From Promicromonospora panici (lineage in GTDB: Bacteria; Actinomycetota; Actinomycetes; Actinomycetales; Cellulomonadaceae), in assembly GCF_900608595.1 (NCBI RefSeq), contig NZ_UWYY01000017.1:1-64000 (forward strand): 64,000 bases of DNA, in the 5' to 3' direction. The translations under genes were made by a program, and so were the position numbers. A model generated the notes under the pieces. The model ran no database searches, was not told the DNA's origin, and saw nothing but the letters and a program-made list of their open reading frames with translations. Shown piece after piece: positions 40,891 to 49,249 of the stretch (positions are counted from its first letter, which is position 1; each line of letters starts with the position of its first letter).

Positions 40891-41571
40891 CTACACCGGT
40901 CCGAACCGGTAACCGAAGCCCCGCACGGTCTGGATGAACACGGGGGCGGCGGGATCGGTCTCGATCTTGGCGCGCAGGCGCTGCACCCCGTTGTCCACGA
41001 GCCGCGAGTCGCCGAGGTAGCTGTGCTCCCACACGGATTCCAGGAGCTGCTGCCGGCTCAGTACCTGGCCGGGCGAGCCGGAGAGCTCCAGCAGCAGGCG
41101 CAGCTCGGTGGGCGTCATCGCCACCCGCTTGCCCGCGCGGGTCACCGTCATGGCGGCACGGTCGATCACCAGGTCGCGATAGGCCGCCGTGCTCTGTCCG
41201 GCCCGCTCGGGGGCGCCGCGCCGCAGGACCGCCCGGATCCGGGCGTCGATGACGCGAGGCTCGACGGGCTTGACGACGTAGTCGTCGGCGCCGGCCTCCA
41301 GACCGCTCACGACGTCGATGTCGTCGCCGCGGGCGGTGAGCATGACGATCGGGACGGTCCCGGCGGCGCGGATCCGGCGGCACACCTCGAAGCCGTCCAT
41401 CCCCGGCAGCATTAGGTCGAGGACGACGAGCTCCGCCGCGTGCTCCGGGTACAGCCGGAGGCCCTCCTCGCCGGTGGGTGCGGCGGCGACGTCGTGCCCA
41501 TACCTACCGAGCGCCTTGGTGAGGCTGATCCGGACCGAGTGGTCGTCCTCGATCAACAGGATGCGGGACAT
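40891..41571 (-). CDS. OmpR/PhoB-family response regulator
   Basis: A 226-residue regulator from ATG 41571 (GGGAG upstream). Receiver domain with LIEDDHS, phosphoacceptor Asp in LVVLDLMLPGMDG and the switch region TARGDD; C-terminal winged helix ending in the VRGFGYRF signature. First gene of an operon with kinase and lipoprotein. Confidence 0.94.
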   Translation of the reverse strand: MSRILLIEDDHSVRISLTKALGRYGHDVAAAPTGEEGLRLYPEHAAELVVLDLMLPGMDGFEVCRRIRAAGTVPIVMLTARGDDIDVVSGLEAGADDYVVKPVEPRVIDARIRAVLRRGAPERAGQSTAAYRDLVIDRAAMTVTRAGKRVAMTPTELRLLLELSGSPGQVLSRQQLLESVWEHSYLGDSRLVDNGVQRLRAKIETDPAAPVFIQTVRGFGYRFGPV

Positions 41572-41684
41572 GGCTCCCAGTATTGAGGACGCCCCGAGCC
41601 CCAGCCATGCCGCCGCGGGCTCTGCGACATGGTTGCGACATTCCGACGACGGGGCCGGGACAGGGCCGCCGGAGCGTGGGACGC

Positions 41685-42350
41685 ATGAAGCGAACACGAC
41701 GACTCCTGACCACCGTCGCGGCGACCTTGCTGCTGGCCATCGCCGGCTATACCGCGTACAGCGCCCTCGGCCCGGCCGTCGCCGCGGGCACCGGCGAGAA
41801 GGTGCTCTATCTGACGTTCGACGACGGTCCCGGGGACGAGACCGTCGAGATCCTGGACCTGCTGAGCGAGCACGACGCCAAGGCCGTCTTCTTCGCGCTC
41901 GGCCAGAACCTGGCGCGGCACACCGACCTGGGGCGCCGGATCGTGGCGGAAGGCCACGTGCTCGCCAACCACACGTGGAGCCACGAGGACCTCACCACGC
42001 TCGACACGAGCAGCCGCGACCAGACGATCGGGGACACCGCCGAGCTGCTCACCCGGCTGGGATCCGACAGCCGGTGCGTCCGGCCGCCTTACGGCGCCAC
42101 CGACACCGCGGTGGGCGACGACCTGACGGCACGCGGGATGCCGCAGGTGCTGTGGAACGTCGACACCGCCGACTGGACCCGCCCCGGCGCCGACGCGATC
42201 GCCGACAGCCTGCTGGAAGCACAGAGCGGCGACGTCGTCCTGATGCACGACGGCGGCAGCGACCGGACGCAGACCGTCGAGGCACTCCGCGCCGCACTGC
42301 CGAAGCTGGCCGCGGCGGGCTACACCTTCGACGTCGTCCCGGGATGCTGA
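41685..42350 (+). CDS. Secreted polysaccharide deacetylase (NodB domain)
   Basis: A 221-residue exported enzyme from ATG 41685. A signal/anchor helix (residues 4-30) precedes the NodB motifs: TFDDGPG (Asp46/47), metal-binding HTWSH (His96, His100), RPPYG, and LMHD. It likely removes acetyl groups from peptidoglycan or another N-acetylated glycan outside the cell. It is divergent from the response regulator with ~110 bases between, a plausible target of it. Confidence 0.9.
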   Translation: MKRTRRLLTTVAATLLLAIAGYTAYSALGPAVAAGTGEKVLYLTFDDGPGDETVEILDLLSEHDAKAVFFALGQNLARHTDLGRRIVAEGHVLANHTWSHEDLTTLDTSSRDQTIGDTAELLTRLGSDSRCVRPPYGATDTAVGDDLTARGMPQVLWNVDTADWTRPGADAIADSLLEAQSGDVVLMHDGGSDRTQTVEALRAALPKLAAAGYTFDVVPGC

Positions 42351-42356
42351 CCGACG

Positions 42357-43259
42357 TCAGGCGGGACCAGGCTTGGGCGCGTTCCGCGCCTGGCGGATCC
42401 CGTCGACCGTGAGCAGCACGAGCGCCACCCACACCAGCACGAACCCGGCCCAGCGCGCCGCCGGCATGTGCTCGCCGAACACGAGCAGCCCCACCAGGAA
42501 CTGGATGACGGGGGCGAGGTACTGCAGCATGCCGATCACGGACAGGGGCAGGCGTCGTGCGGCCGCGCTGAACAGGAGCAGGGGCAGCGCGGTCACGATG
42601 CCGGTCGACATGAGCAGCAGCGAGTGGCCGGCGCCGTGCCCGGCGAAAGTCCCTGACGCACCGAGCCAGACGAGGTAGGCGAGGGCGAACGGGGTGGCGA
42701 CCGCCGTCTCGACCGCCAGACCGGGCAGGGCCGGGACGGTGCGTCCCACGCGGTTCTTCACGAGCCCGTACAGGCCGAACGAGAGCGCAAGGCACAGCGA
42801 GATCCAGGGCAGGCCGCCGAGCCCGGTCGACAGCACGACCACCGCCGCTGCGCCGAAGGCGATGGCGATCCACTGCACGGGGCGCAGCCGTTCCCGCAGG
42901 ACCAGCACGCCGAGCAGTACCGTGACGATCGGGTTGATGAAGTAGCCCAGGGCCGCGTCGAGCACGCGGTCGCTGAGCACGGCGTACACGTACACGACCC
43001 AGTTGACGATGATCAGCGCCGCCGCGACGGCGAGCGGGCCCAAGATCCGCGGCGAGCGCAGGGCCGCGCGGAAGTCGTCGAGCTGGCGCAGCGCGGCGAG
43101 GGCGATCAGGCAGAACAGGAGGCTCCACACGATGCGGTGGGCCACGACCTCCACGGCGCCCGCCGGCTGCAGCAGCGGGAAGAACAACGGCATCCCGCCC
43201 CAGAGCAGGTAGGCGCCGATGCCGAGTGGCAGACCCCAGCGATCCTGTTGTTGTGTCAC
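42357..43259 (-). CDS. rarD: RarD-like EamA-family permease
   Basis: A 300-residue, ten-helix transporter. The opening GLPLGIGAYLLWGGMPLFFPLL matches RarD proteins; two EamA repeats are visible, with YLAPVIQFLVGLLVF in the second. The substrate is unknown. It converges with the deacetylase gene, with six bases between stops. Confidence 0.9.
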   Translation of the reverse strand: MTQQQDRWGLPLGIGAYLLWGGMPLFFPLLQPAGAVEVVAHRIVWSLLFCLIALAALRQLDDFRAALRSPRILGPLAVAAALIIVNWVVYVYAVLSDRVLDAALGYFINPIVTVLLGVLVLRERLRPVQWIAIAFGAAAVVVLSTGLGGLPWISLCLALSFGLYGLVKNRVGRTVPALPGLAVETAVATPFALAYLVWLGASGTFAGHGAGHSLLLMSTGIVTALPLLLFSAAARRLPLSVIGMLQYLAPVIQFLVGLLVFGEHMPAARWAGFVLVWVALVLLTVDGIRQARNAPKPGPA

Positions 43260-43385
43260 GGCGTCACGATAGGTCTCCCACGACCGCCCGAACCTCGGCG
43301 TCGGCTGTGGGCCTCATCACCCGGTCGGGGCGCCATTTCGATTTCTCGCGCGGGCCGGTTGGGGTCTATGGTTGGGTCCGTTCGC

Positions 43386-43467
43386 GGCGGGTTACCCGAG
43401 CGGCCAAAGGGGGCTGACTGTAAATCAGCTGGCACAGCCTACGGGGGTTCGAATCCCTCACCCGCCA
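43386..43467 (+). tRNA. tRNA-Tyr (GTA)
   Basis: Acceptor GGCGGGT pairs with ACCCGCC; the anticodon stem GCTGA/TCAGC encloses loop CTGTAAA with anticodon GTA (43420-43422); a long variable arm, as in class II tRNA-Tyr; T-loop GGTTCGAATCC. Discriminator A at 43467; the encoded 3' end continues CCG, so CCA is added enzymatically. Confidence 0.95.
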
Positions 43468-43628
43468 CCGCGTGATGAGTCGGGACATCGTTCATGGATG
43501 TCCCGGCTCATCGCTTTGTGACGGGGCCGACGGCGGCCGGGGTGCGGAAGCTCGCACAGAGCCCTGCCGGGCGTAGTGATCGACTCCGGACTAGCCTCGA
43601 TTCATGGGTGGGGCGTCTCGGGGGAATC

Positions 43629-44021
43629 GTGGCGATTGACCAGCGCTCGATCGCTCAGGAACCAGGTCGGCTGCTCGATGACGAGGAGCTGACCCACTAT
43701 GGCTGCGCGGCGACCGGCCCAGCGGTCTTCCGTGGGCCGAAGAACGACGAGACAGAGGCGTCGATGATCCGTGGGCGGATCACCGCGGCGGAGGCGGCCA
43801 TCCTGGTTCGCAAGAAGTGGACTCCAGACCCTCGCGACCGTGTCCGCTACACGACCGTCGGGCACCTACGCCGCTTGAAGTTCGACGTGGTCCACACCCC
43901 GAACCCGAGCAACCCGGATCACGTCTCGGTGCGTGCTCCCCGCGTCGAGGGTCCGTGGAACGACGACGAGAGGGCAGCCCTCGAGAAGGCCTTCGACCTG
44001 TACGGGGAGGGTGCGGCGTGA
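43629..44021 (+). CDS. Unknown protein, first gene of a tRNA-flanked pair
   Basis: About 130 residues from GTG 43629; the start is uncertain, and GTG 43608 is in frame. The central region ILVRKKWTPDPRDRVRYTTVGHLRRL is basic; the C terminus (PNPSNPDHVSVRAP) resembles ends of some polymorphic-toxin C-terminal domains or their partners, but I cannot assign a family. Its stop overlaps the next gene (GTGA), suggesting a functional pair. It sits between tRNA-Tyr and tRNA-Thr, a typical small-insertion location. Confidence 0.6.
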   Translation: MAIDQRSIAQEPGRLLDDEELTHYGCAATGPAVFRGPKNDETEASMIRGRITAAEAAILVRKKWTPDPRDRVRYTTVGHLRRLKFDVVHTPNPSNPDHVSVRAPRVEGPWNDDERAALEKAFDLYGEGAA

Positions 44022-44473
44022 GCGTCATCAACGGTGGTCGCGTCCCCGACAGCTGGAGCGGTCACATGGACGGGGGTCTTGTGCTCGACCTCTGGAACGG
44101 CCGCCCGACGGAGATACTCCTTCGCATGGACGGGCAGCATTTTCTGCGTTGGCTCGTACTCGGCCAGAGCGAGGCGGTCGACGTGTGGCTCCAGCTCGAG
44201 CTTCGTCCGGGGGAACCCGAGGAGCTCCTGTACCCCGGCCCTCGCGATCTCTGGGCCTTCGTGGGTGACCACAAGGAGTCCCAGGTCCAGATGTCCCTCG
44301 TGCTCGACGACGTCGGGGTGCAGGCGTCGTTCGACAACCCAGGGGGACCTGAAGCGGTAATGAAGCTCCTTGCCTCGTTCGTCGAGTGGACTGCTGCACT
44401 GGCACGAGAGGAAGGGCCGCAGAGCGCAGTCCTTCGTTGTGCGATCGAGGAGATCCAGGGTTTCCTGGGCTGA
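44018..44473 (+). CDS. Unknown acidic protein, second gene of the tRNA-flanked pair
   Basis: A 151-residue acidic protein from GTG 44018, translationally coupled to the preceding gene. Beta-rich with Trp/Leu pairs (LVLDLWNGRPTEILLRM, FLRWLVLG, VDVWLQLEL) then a C-terminal helix. It has the look of a SUKH/immunity-like protein, without a firm match. A basic first gene followed by an acidic coupled second gene fits a toxin-immunity or small partner pair. Confidence 0.6.
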   Translation: MSVINGGRVPDSWSGHMDGGLVLDLWNGRPTEILLRMDGQHFLRWLVLGQSEAVDVWLQLELRPGEPEELLYPGPRDLWAFVGDHKESQVQMSLVLDDVGVQASFDNPGGPEAVMKLLASFVEWTAALAREEGPQSAVLRCAIEEIQGFLG

Positions 44474-44591
44474 CCGGTTCTGGTTGCCGGGGCCTGTGGG
44501 CCGTCGCCTCCAGACTCGCGCGCGACGCGGCACAACTCACACCCGATTCGATTTCACGCCAGGCCGGAGGCCATGTAGAGTCTTCCTCGCC

Positions 44592-44664
44592 GCCCCGATA
44601 GCTCAGTCGGCAGAGCGTCTCCATGGTAAGGAGAAGGTCAAGGGTTCGATTCCCTTTCGGGGCT
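44592..44664 (+). tRNA. tRNA-Thr (GGT)
   Basis: Acceptor GCCCCGA pairs with TCGGGGC; the anticodon stem TCTCC/GGAGA encloses ATGGTAA with anticodon GGT; T-arm GGGTTCGATTCCC. Discriminator T; no encoded CCA. Confidence 0.95.
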
Positions 44665-44750
44665 CTGTGATCGACGCGGGGTCGTCCATCTCTTTCATCG
44701 GTAGCCTGGTGAAGGAACAACGGCGGACGGCCTCGCGTTCAGTCACGCGC

Positions 44751-44824
44751 GGCGGGGTAGCTCAGCTGGTCAGAGCGCACGACTCATAATCGTGAGGTCG
44801 CGGGTTCGAGCCCCGCCCTCGCTA
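44751..44824 (+). tRNA. tRNA-Met (CAT), elongator type
   Basis: Acceptor GGCGGGG pairs with CCTCGCT with two G-U pairs, one at position 1:72. Anticodon stem CACGA/TCGTG encloses CTCATAA (anticodon CAT); T-arm GCGGGTTCGAGCCCCGC. The paired 1:72 position argues for elongator rather than initiator; a lysidine-modified tRNA-Ile is a less likely alternative. Confidence 0.9.
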
Positions 44825-44911
44825 CCGAAGCAAGTACATCCGTCCGGCGTCCATTGCCGGACGACGAGAAGACACATGGCGCCTCCCTCTCGAGGCGCGG
44901 AGGTGAGAGCC

Positions 44912-45082
44912 ATGGCAAGCAAGAGCGCGGATGTCCGCCCGAAGATCACGCTGGCGTGCGTGGACTGCAAGGAGCGGAACTACATCACGAAGAAGAACCG
45001 TCGTAACGATCCTGACCGCCTGGAGCTGGCGAAGTTCTGCCCGCGCTGCGGCAAGCACACGTCGCACCGCGAGACTCGCTGA
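44912..45082 (+). CDS. rpmG: 50S ribosomal protein L33
   Basis: A 56-residue ribosomal protein from ATG 44912, with GGAGGTGAG upstream. KITLACVDCKERNYITKKNRRN matches L33, and CVDC with CPRC forms the zinc-ribbon (C+) version. tRNAs upstream and MaoC dehydratase genes downstream reproduce the usual actinobacterial neighbourhood. Confidence 0.97.
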   Translation: MASKSADVRPKITLACVDCKERNYITKKNRRNDPDRLELAKFCPRCGKHTSHRETR

Positions 45083-45106
45083 GTCCCGTAGCTAGCTCAC
45101 ACCGAC

Positions 45107-45592
45107 GTGGCGAACGCTGACTTCGAGGGCCGGGTCTACCCGGCCAACGCCTCCTACTCCGTAGGCCGCGAGAAGATCCGCGAGTTCGCCAGTGCCGTCG
45201 GTGCCACGCACCCCGCGCACCACGATCTCGTGGCGGCGCGGGGTTCTGGCTATCCGGACCTGGTCGCTCCGCCCACGTTCGCCGTCGTCGTGGCGCAGCG
45301 CGCCGAGTCGCAGTACATCAGCGACCCCGCGGCCGACGTCGACTTCTCGCGCGTGGTCCACGCGGACGAGCGTTTCACGCACCACCGCCCGATCGTCGCC
45401 GGCGACGAGCTGACGACGGTGCTGCACGTGGACCGGATCGTCTCCCGTGGGGCCATCAGCATGGTGACCACGCGCTGCGAGATCTTCGCGCTGCCGACAG
45501 GCATCGAAGAGCCGGTCGGGGACGCCGAGACCCCGGGCGAGCCTGTCGCCACCGTCACCTCCACGCTGGCGATCCGAGGTGAGGACGCATGA
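45107..45592 (+). CDS. MaoC-like dehydratase, FAS1-type N-terminal (HadA-like)
   Basis: A 161-residue hot-dog protein from GTG 45107. SVGREKIREFASAVGATHP is the family opening, PPTFAVVVAQ lies in the core and HADERFTHHRPIVAGDEL follows. It lacks the catalytic D-x-x-x-H of the partner and is expected to heterodimerise with the next gene product as (3R)-hydroxyacyl-thioester dehydratase. Overlaps that gene by four bases. Confidence 0.9.
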   Translation: MANADFEGRVYPANASYSVGREKIREFASAVGATHPAHHDLVAARGSGYPDLVAPPTFAVVVAQRAESQYISDPAADVDFSRVVHADERFTHHRPIVAGDELTTVLHVDRIVSRGAISMVTTRCEIFALPTGIEEPVGDAETPGEPVATVTSTLAIRGEDA

Positions 45593-46011
45593 GCCGCCCC
45601 GACATCGCGACACTCGCGGTCGGTGACGTGATCGGCACGCGCACGGTCACCTTCGACCGCGCGAACCTCGTGCGTTACGCGGGTGCCAGTGGCGACTTCA
45701 ACCCGATCCACTGGAACGACAAGTTCGCCGAGAGCGTCGACCTGCCCAGCGTGATCGCGCACGGCATGCTGACCATGGGCAGCGTCGTCGGCCTGGTCAG
45801 CGACTGGGCGGGCGACCCGGGCGCCGTCGTCGACTACCAGGCGCGGTTCACCAAGCCCGTCGAGGTGCCGAACCCGGGCGCCGCGTCGATCGACGTCACG
45901 GGCACGGTCGGTGCGATCGACACCGAGGCCGGCACCGTCCGCGTGGACCTCGCCGTCACCGTCGACGGCGCCAAGGTGCTCGGCCGTACCCAGGTGCTCG
46001 TCCGCCTCTGA
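45589..46011 (+). CDS. MaoC-like (R)-hydratase/dehydratase, catalytic partner (HadB-like)
   Basis: A 140-residue hot-dog hydratase. The motif ASGDFNPIHWNDKFA carries the catalytic Asp and His of hydratase 2. IAHGMLTMG and the C-terminal strand set are standard. Coupled to the preceding gene. In relatives murB commonly follows directly; here it is 13 kb downstream. Confidence 0.92.
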   Translation: MSRPDIATLAVGDVIGTRTVTFDRANLVRYAGASGDFNPIHWNDKFAESVDLPSVIAHGMLTMGSVVGLVSDWAGDPGAVVDYQARFTKPVEVPNPGAASIDVTGTVGAIDTEAGTVRVDLAVTVDGAKVLGRTQVLVRL

Positions 46012-46116
46012 TTCGTTCGGATTGCGGAATTTTCACCCACAGGCCTTCTCATGCACGCCCCGATCGGGTGTGATTCTCTCGTCCTGCTTGCACGAAGCCG
46101 ACGAGAGGAACTTCGC

Positions 46117-48372
46117 GTGACGTCCCGACGACGCAACACAGCCCTGGCCGCAGCGGCCGGGCTGCTCCTACCACTCATACCCCTCTCGGCGGCCTCCGCC
46201 GCTCCCACGGCAACGGCGCCCGATGGCGGAGTGGTCGCCTGCGCTCCGGTCCTCGGCGCCGGCTCGCTCGACGAGTCGTTCGCCGCTGCGGCCGACGTCA
46301 CGGGCGTGCCCGAGGACCTGCTCAAGGCCGTGTCCTACATGGAGTCCCGCTGGGACCAGCACGCCGACCAGGTGAGCGCCGACGGCGGCTACGGGGTGTT
46401 CAACCTCGAGGCCGGCCACGGGCTCGGCCACGCGCACGGCGCCGGCCTGCCCCTGTCGGCGATCAACGACAAGGAGGGTCCGGCGCGCGAAGGTACCCCG
46501 GAGCTGACGCGCGCCGCGGCACTGACCGGCCTCGACGAGGCCACCCTGAAGTCCGACGCCCAGGCCAACGTGTGCGGTGGCGCGGCCCTGCTCGCGTCGT
46601 ACCAGGCCCAGGCCGTGCACGACGGCGCGGTCGACGCCGAGCCGGCCGCGACGTCGTCAGGCGGCCTGGCGGCCTGGAAGGACTCCGTCTCCCGGATGAG
46701 CGACATCGAGGACTTCGCGACGCGCGTGTACACGACGCTGCGCGAGGGCGCCGGGGCCACGACCCCCGCCGACGGCGCGGTGATCCTCACGGGCAACCGG
46801 GACGTCGTCGTGCCGCGAGCCGCGAGCACCAGCGACCCGGAGGCCGACTGCCCCGAGGACCTCGGCTGCGAATGGCTGCCCGCCCCCTACGAGAAGGCCT
46901 CCCCGGACCTCCCGGACGGCACTGCGGACTACGGCAACCACGACCAGGCCGACCGCACCGGCGCGGGCGGTCCGTCGCTCGACTACATCCTGATCCACGA
47001 CACCGAGACGGCCTACCAGCCCACGGTCAACCTGGTGCAGGACCCGACCTACCTGGCCTGGAACTACACGCTGCGCTCCGAGGACGGGCACGTGGCGAAC
47101 CACCTGGACCCGGCCGACGTCGGCTGGCACGCGGGCAACTGGTTCATGAACATGCACTCGATAGGCCTGGAGCACGAGGGCTGGGCGGGCACGGGTGCCT
47201 GGTACACCGAGGCGATGTACCAGTCGTCGGCGGCGCTCGTTCGGCACCTGGCGGCGGAGCACGACATCCCGCTCGACCGGGCGCACGTCATCGGGCACGA
47301 CCAGGTCCCGGGCATCCTGCCCGGGTACACCAAGAACGTGCACTGGGACCCGGGCCCGTACTGGGACTGGGACCACTACTTCGAGCTGCTGGGCGCCCCC
47401 ATCGGCGGCGACCTGGAGGCGACGACCAACGTCGAGCCGGGCGACGTCGTCGAGGTGCGCACGGGGTACGCCGACAACGTCAACCCCGTCACGGGCTGTG
47501 AGGAGGCGTCGCCGGGCTCCGGTGCGTGCGTCGAAGGCGCCGGGACGAACTTCCGGTACCTGCACCAGTCGCCGTCGGACGACGCGCCGCTGGCGAAGGA
47601 CCCGGGCTGGAAGCCGGACGGCGCCGACGGCACGACCTACGCGAGCGACATCAGCGCGCGCGTGCAGTCCGGGCACAAGCTCGTCGTGGACCGGGTCGAG
47701 GGCGACTGGCTGGGCGTGTGGTGGGCCGGTTCGCTGGCGTGGCTGCACAACCCGGCCGACCGCCCGGTGGTGGTACCGGCGACGGCGAAGACGATCACCG
47801 TGGCGGGCGACGCCCCGGCGCCGGTCTTCGGCAGGGCGTACCCGGAGGCGGCGGCGTACGAGGAGTACCCGGGTGTCCCGGTACAGGCGGTGACGCCGAT
47901 CGAGTACCGGGTCGGCGTGGACCAGACGTACGCGGTGGCCGACGACGAGGTGGCCTCCGACTACTATCGGGCCGCCACGTTCGACGGCTCGGGACCGGGC
48001 GACCGCACGGTGGTGCGCGGCGACGACGTCTACTACCAGGTGTGGCTGGCGCACCGGCACGTGTTCGTCAAGGCGGCCGACGTCGAGCTGCACGATCCCG
48101 TGGTGGCCGACGTGTCCGGGCCGGTCATCGAGGGCAAGGCCCGGCCGGGCAGGATCCTGACCGCCGACCCCGGGACGTACCTGCCGGACGACGTCGCCGT
48201 CGCCTACCAGTGGCTGCGGGACGGCGAGCCGGTGCCCTGGGCGATCGGCCGCCGGTACCAGGTGACGGGCCTCGACAGGGGCGCTGAGCTCACGGTCCAG
48301 GTGACGGTCTCGGCCAAGGGCTACGCCCCGGCCACCTACACCTCCGCCCCGACGCCGGTCCCGCCGAGGTAG
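46117..48372 (+). CDS. Secreted N-acetylmuramoyl-L-alanine amidase, multidomain
   Basis: A 751-residue exported wall hydrolase from GTG 46117 (GAGAGGA upstream). Signal peptide to about Ala-Ser-Ala-Ala; residues ~60-230 resemble a lysozyme-like or helper domain (EDLLKAVSYMESRWDQHAD); residues ~285-445 are an Amidase_2 domain with HDTE, WHAGNW, GLEHEGW and GHDQVPG zinc/catalytic motifs. Two SH3-like regions and a C-terminal Ig-like repeat (YQWLRDGEPV) follow. The stop is inside the first 16-nt repeat of the adjoining array. Confidence 0.9.
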   Translation: MTSRRRNTALAAAAGLLLPLIPLSAASAAPTATAPDGGVVACAPVLGAGSLDESFAAAADVTGVPEDLLKAVSYMESRWDQHADQVSADGGYGVFNLEAGHGLGHAHGAGLPLSAINDKEGPAREGTPELTRAAALTGLDEATLKSDAQANVCGGAALLASYQAQAVHDGAVDAEPAATSSGGLAAWKDSVSRMSDIEDFATRVYTTLREGAGATTPADGAVILTGNRDVVVPRAASTSDPEADCPEDLGCEWLPAPYEKASPDLPDGTADYGNHDQADRTGAGGPSLDYILIHDTETAYQPTVNLVQDPTYLAWNYTLRSEDGHVANHLDPADVGWHAGNWFMNMHSIGLEHEGWAGTGAWYTEAMYQSSAALVRHLAAEHDIPLDRAHVIGHDQVPGILPGYTKNVHWDPGPYWDWDHYFELLGAPIGGDLEATTNVEPGDVVEVRTGYADNVNPVTGCEEASPGSGACVEGAGTNFRYLHQSPSDDAPLAKDPGWKPDGADGTTYASDISARVQSGHKLVVDRVEGDWLGVWWAGSLAWLHNPADRPVVVPATAKTITVAGDAPAPVFGRAYPEAAAYEEYPGVPVQAVTPIEYRVGVDQTYAVADDEVASDYYRAATFDGSGPGDRTVVRGDDVYYQVWLAHRHVFVKAADVELHDPVVADVSGPVIEGKARPGRILTADPGTYLPDDVAVAYQWLRDGEPVPWAIGRRYQVTGLDRGAELTVQVTVSAKGYAPATYTSAPTPVPPR

Positions 48373-48493
48373 AACCCTGGCGAGGTAGAACCCTGGCGAG
48401 GTAGAACCCTGGCGAGGTAGAACCTTGGCGAGGTAGAACCTTGGCGAGGTAGAACCTTGGCGAGGTAGAACTGCAGCGAAGTAGAACGAGGGC
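48366..48493 (+). repeat. 16-nt tandem repeat array (8 units)
   Basis: GAGGTAGAACCCTGGC-type units start every 16 bases at 48366, 48382, 48398, 48414, 48430, 48446, 48462 and 48478. Units 1-3 are identical, 4-6 share one T, 7-8 diverge. Unit 1 includes the amidase stop codon (TAG). There are no spacers, so this is not CRISPR. Confidence 0.95.
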
Positions 48494-48507
48494 CGGCGTG
48501 GTGCTCA

Positions 48508-48566
48508 GGTTCTACTTCGCTGTGGTTCTACCTCACCCTGGTCCTACCTCGCCCTGGTTCTACCTC
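48508..48566 (-). repeat. Inverted copies of the 16-nt repeat
   Basis: GGTTCTACCTC-type units start at 48508, 48524, 48540 and 48556, the same 16-base period, in inverse orientation to 48366-48493. The last contains the stop codon of the convergent response-regulator gene (CCG AGG TAG on the minus strand). Together the two blocks can fold into a long hairpin serving as a bidirectional terminator. Confidence 0.93.
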
Positions 48567-49249
48567 GGCACGGGTGGGGTGTCGGGCCGGGGTGGGCCCG
48601 GGGCGATCCCGTGCTCGTACGCCAGGATGACGAGGTGCACGCGGTCGCGGGCGCCGAGCTTGGCGAGGATGCGGTTGACGTGGGTCTTGATCGTCGGCAG
48701 CGCGAGCGTGAGCCGGTCGGCGATCTCGGGGTTCGACAGACCCTGCGCGATACCGAGGAAGACGTCGTACTCGCGCGGAGAGAGCAGCGTCCGCAGGTGC
48801 GGCCCGGGGCGGTTCAGCCCAGCGACGTGCGCCTCGATGAGACGCCCGGTGACGCGGGGTGCGAGGACGGCGTCCCCGGTGGCGACCGTACGGATCGCGT
48901 CGATGAGCTCCGCGGACGTCGCGCTCTTCAGGAGGAAGGCGCTCGCGCCCGCCCGGAGGCTCTCGAAGGCGTACTCGTCGAGGTCGAACGTGGTGAGCAC
49001 GACGACCTTCATGCCGGGATGTGCCCCGGTGATGCGCCGCGTGGCCTCGATGCCGCCGATCCCGGGCATCCGCACGTCCATGAGCACGACGTCGGGCCGG
49101 AGGCTGCGGGCGAGCTCGACGGCCTCCTCCCCGGTCGCTGCCTCGCCCACGACGGCGATGTCGTCGGTCGAGGCGAGCACCAGGGAGTTTCCCGTGCGGA
49201 TCAGGGCGTGGTCGTCGACGAGGAGCACGCGGATCTCAGCCGTCGCCAC
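48560..49249 (-). CDS. NarL/LuxR-type response regulator
   Basis: A 229-residue regulator from GTG 49249, with GGGAGG upstream; it overlaps the kinase gene by 14 bases. Receiver: LLVDDHALIRTG, phosphoacceptor in VVLMDVRMPGIGG; HTH: LSPREYDVFLGIAQGLSNPEIADRL. Likely controls the ABC exporter genes upstream in the same operon. Confidence 0.92.
   Translation of the reverse strand: MATAEIRVLLVDDHALIRTGNSLVLASTDDIAVVGEAATGEEAVELARSLRPDVVLMDVRMPGIGGIEATRRITGAHPGMKVVVLTTFDLDEYAFESLRAGASAFLLKSATSAELIDAIRTVATGDAVLAPRVTGRLIEAHVAGLNRPGPHLRTLLSPREYDVFLGIAQGLSNPEIADRLTLALPTIKTHVNRILAKLGARDRVHLVILAYEHGIAPGPPRPDTPPVPR

Noticed and set aside
44751..44824. Initiator tRNA
   Set aside because: Position 1:72 can pair (G-U) and the anticodon stem lacks the three consecutive G-C pairs of initiator tRNAs.
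48366..48566. CRISPR array
   Set aside because: Units are contiguous 16-mers without spacers, no cas genes nearby, and part is inverted.
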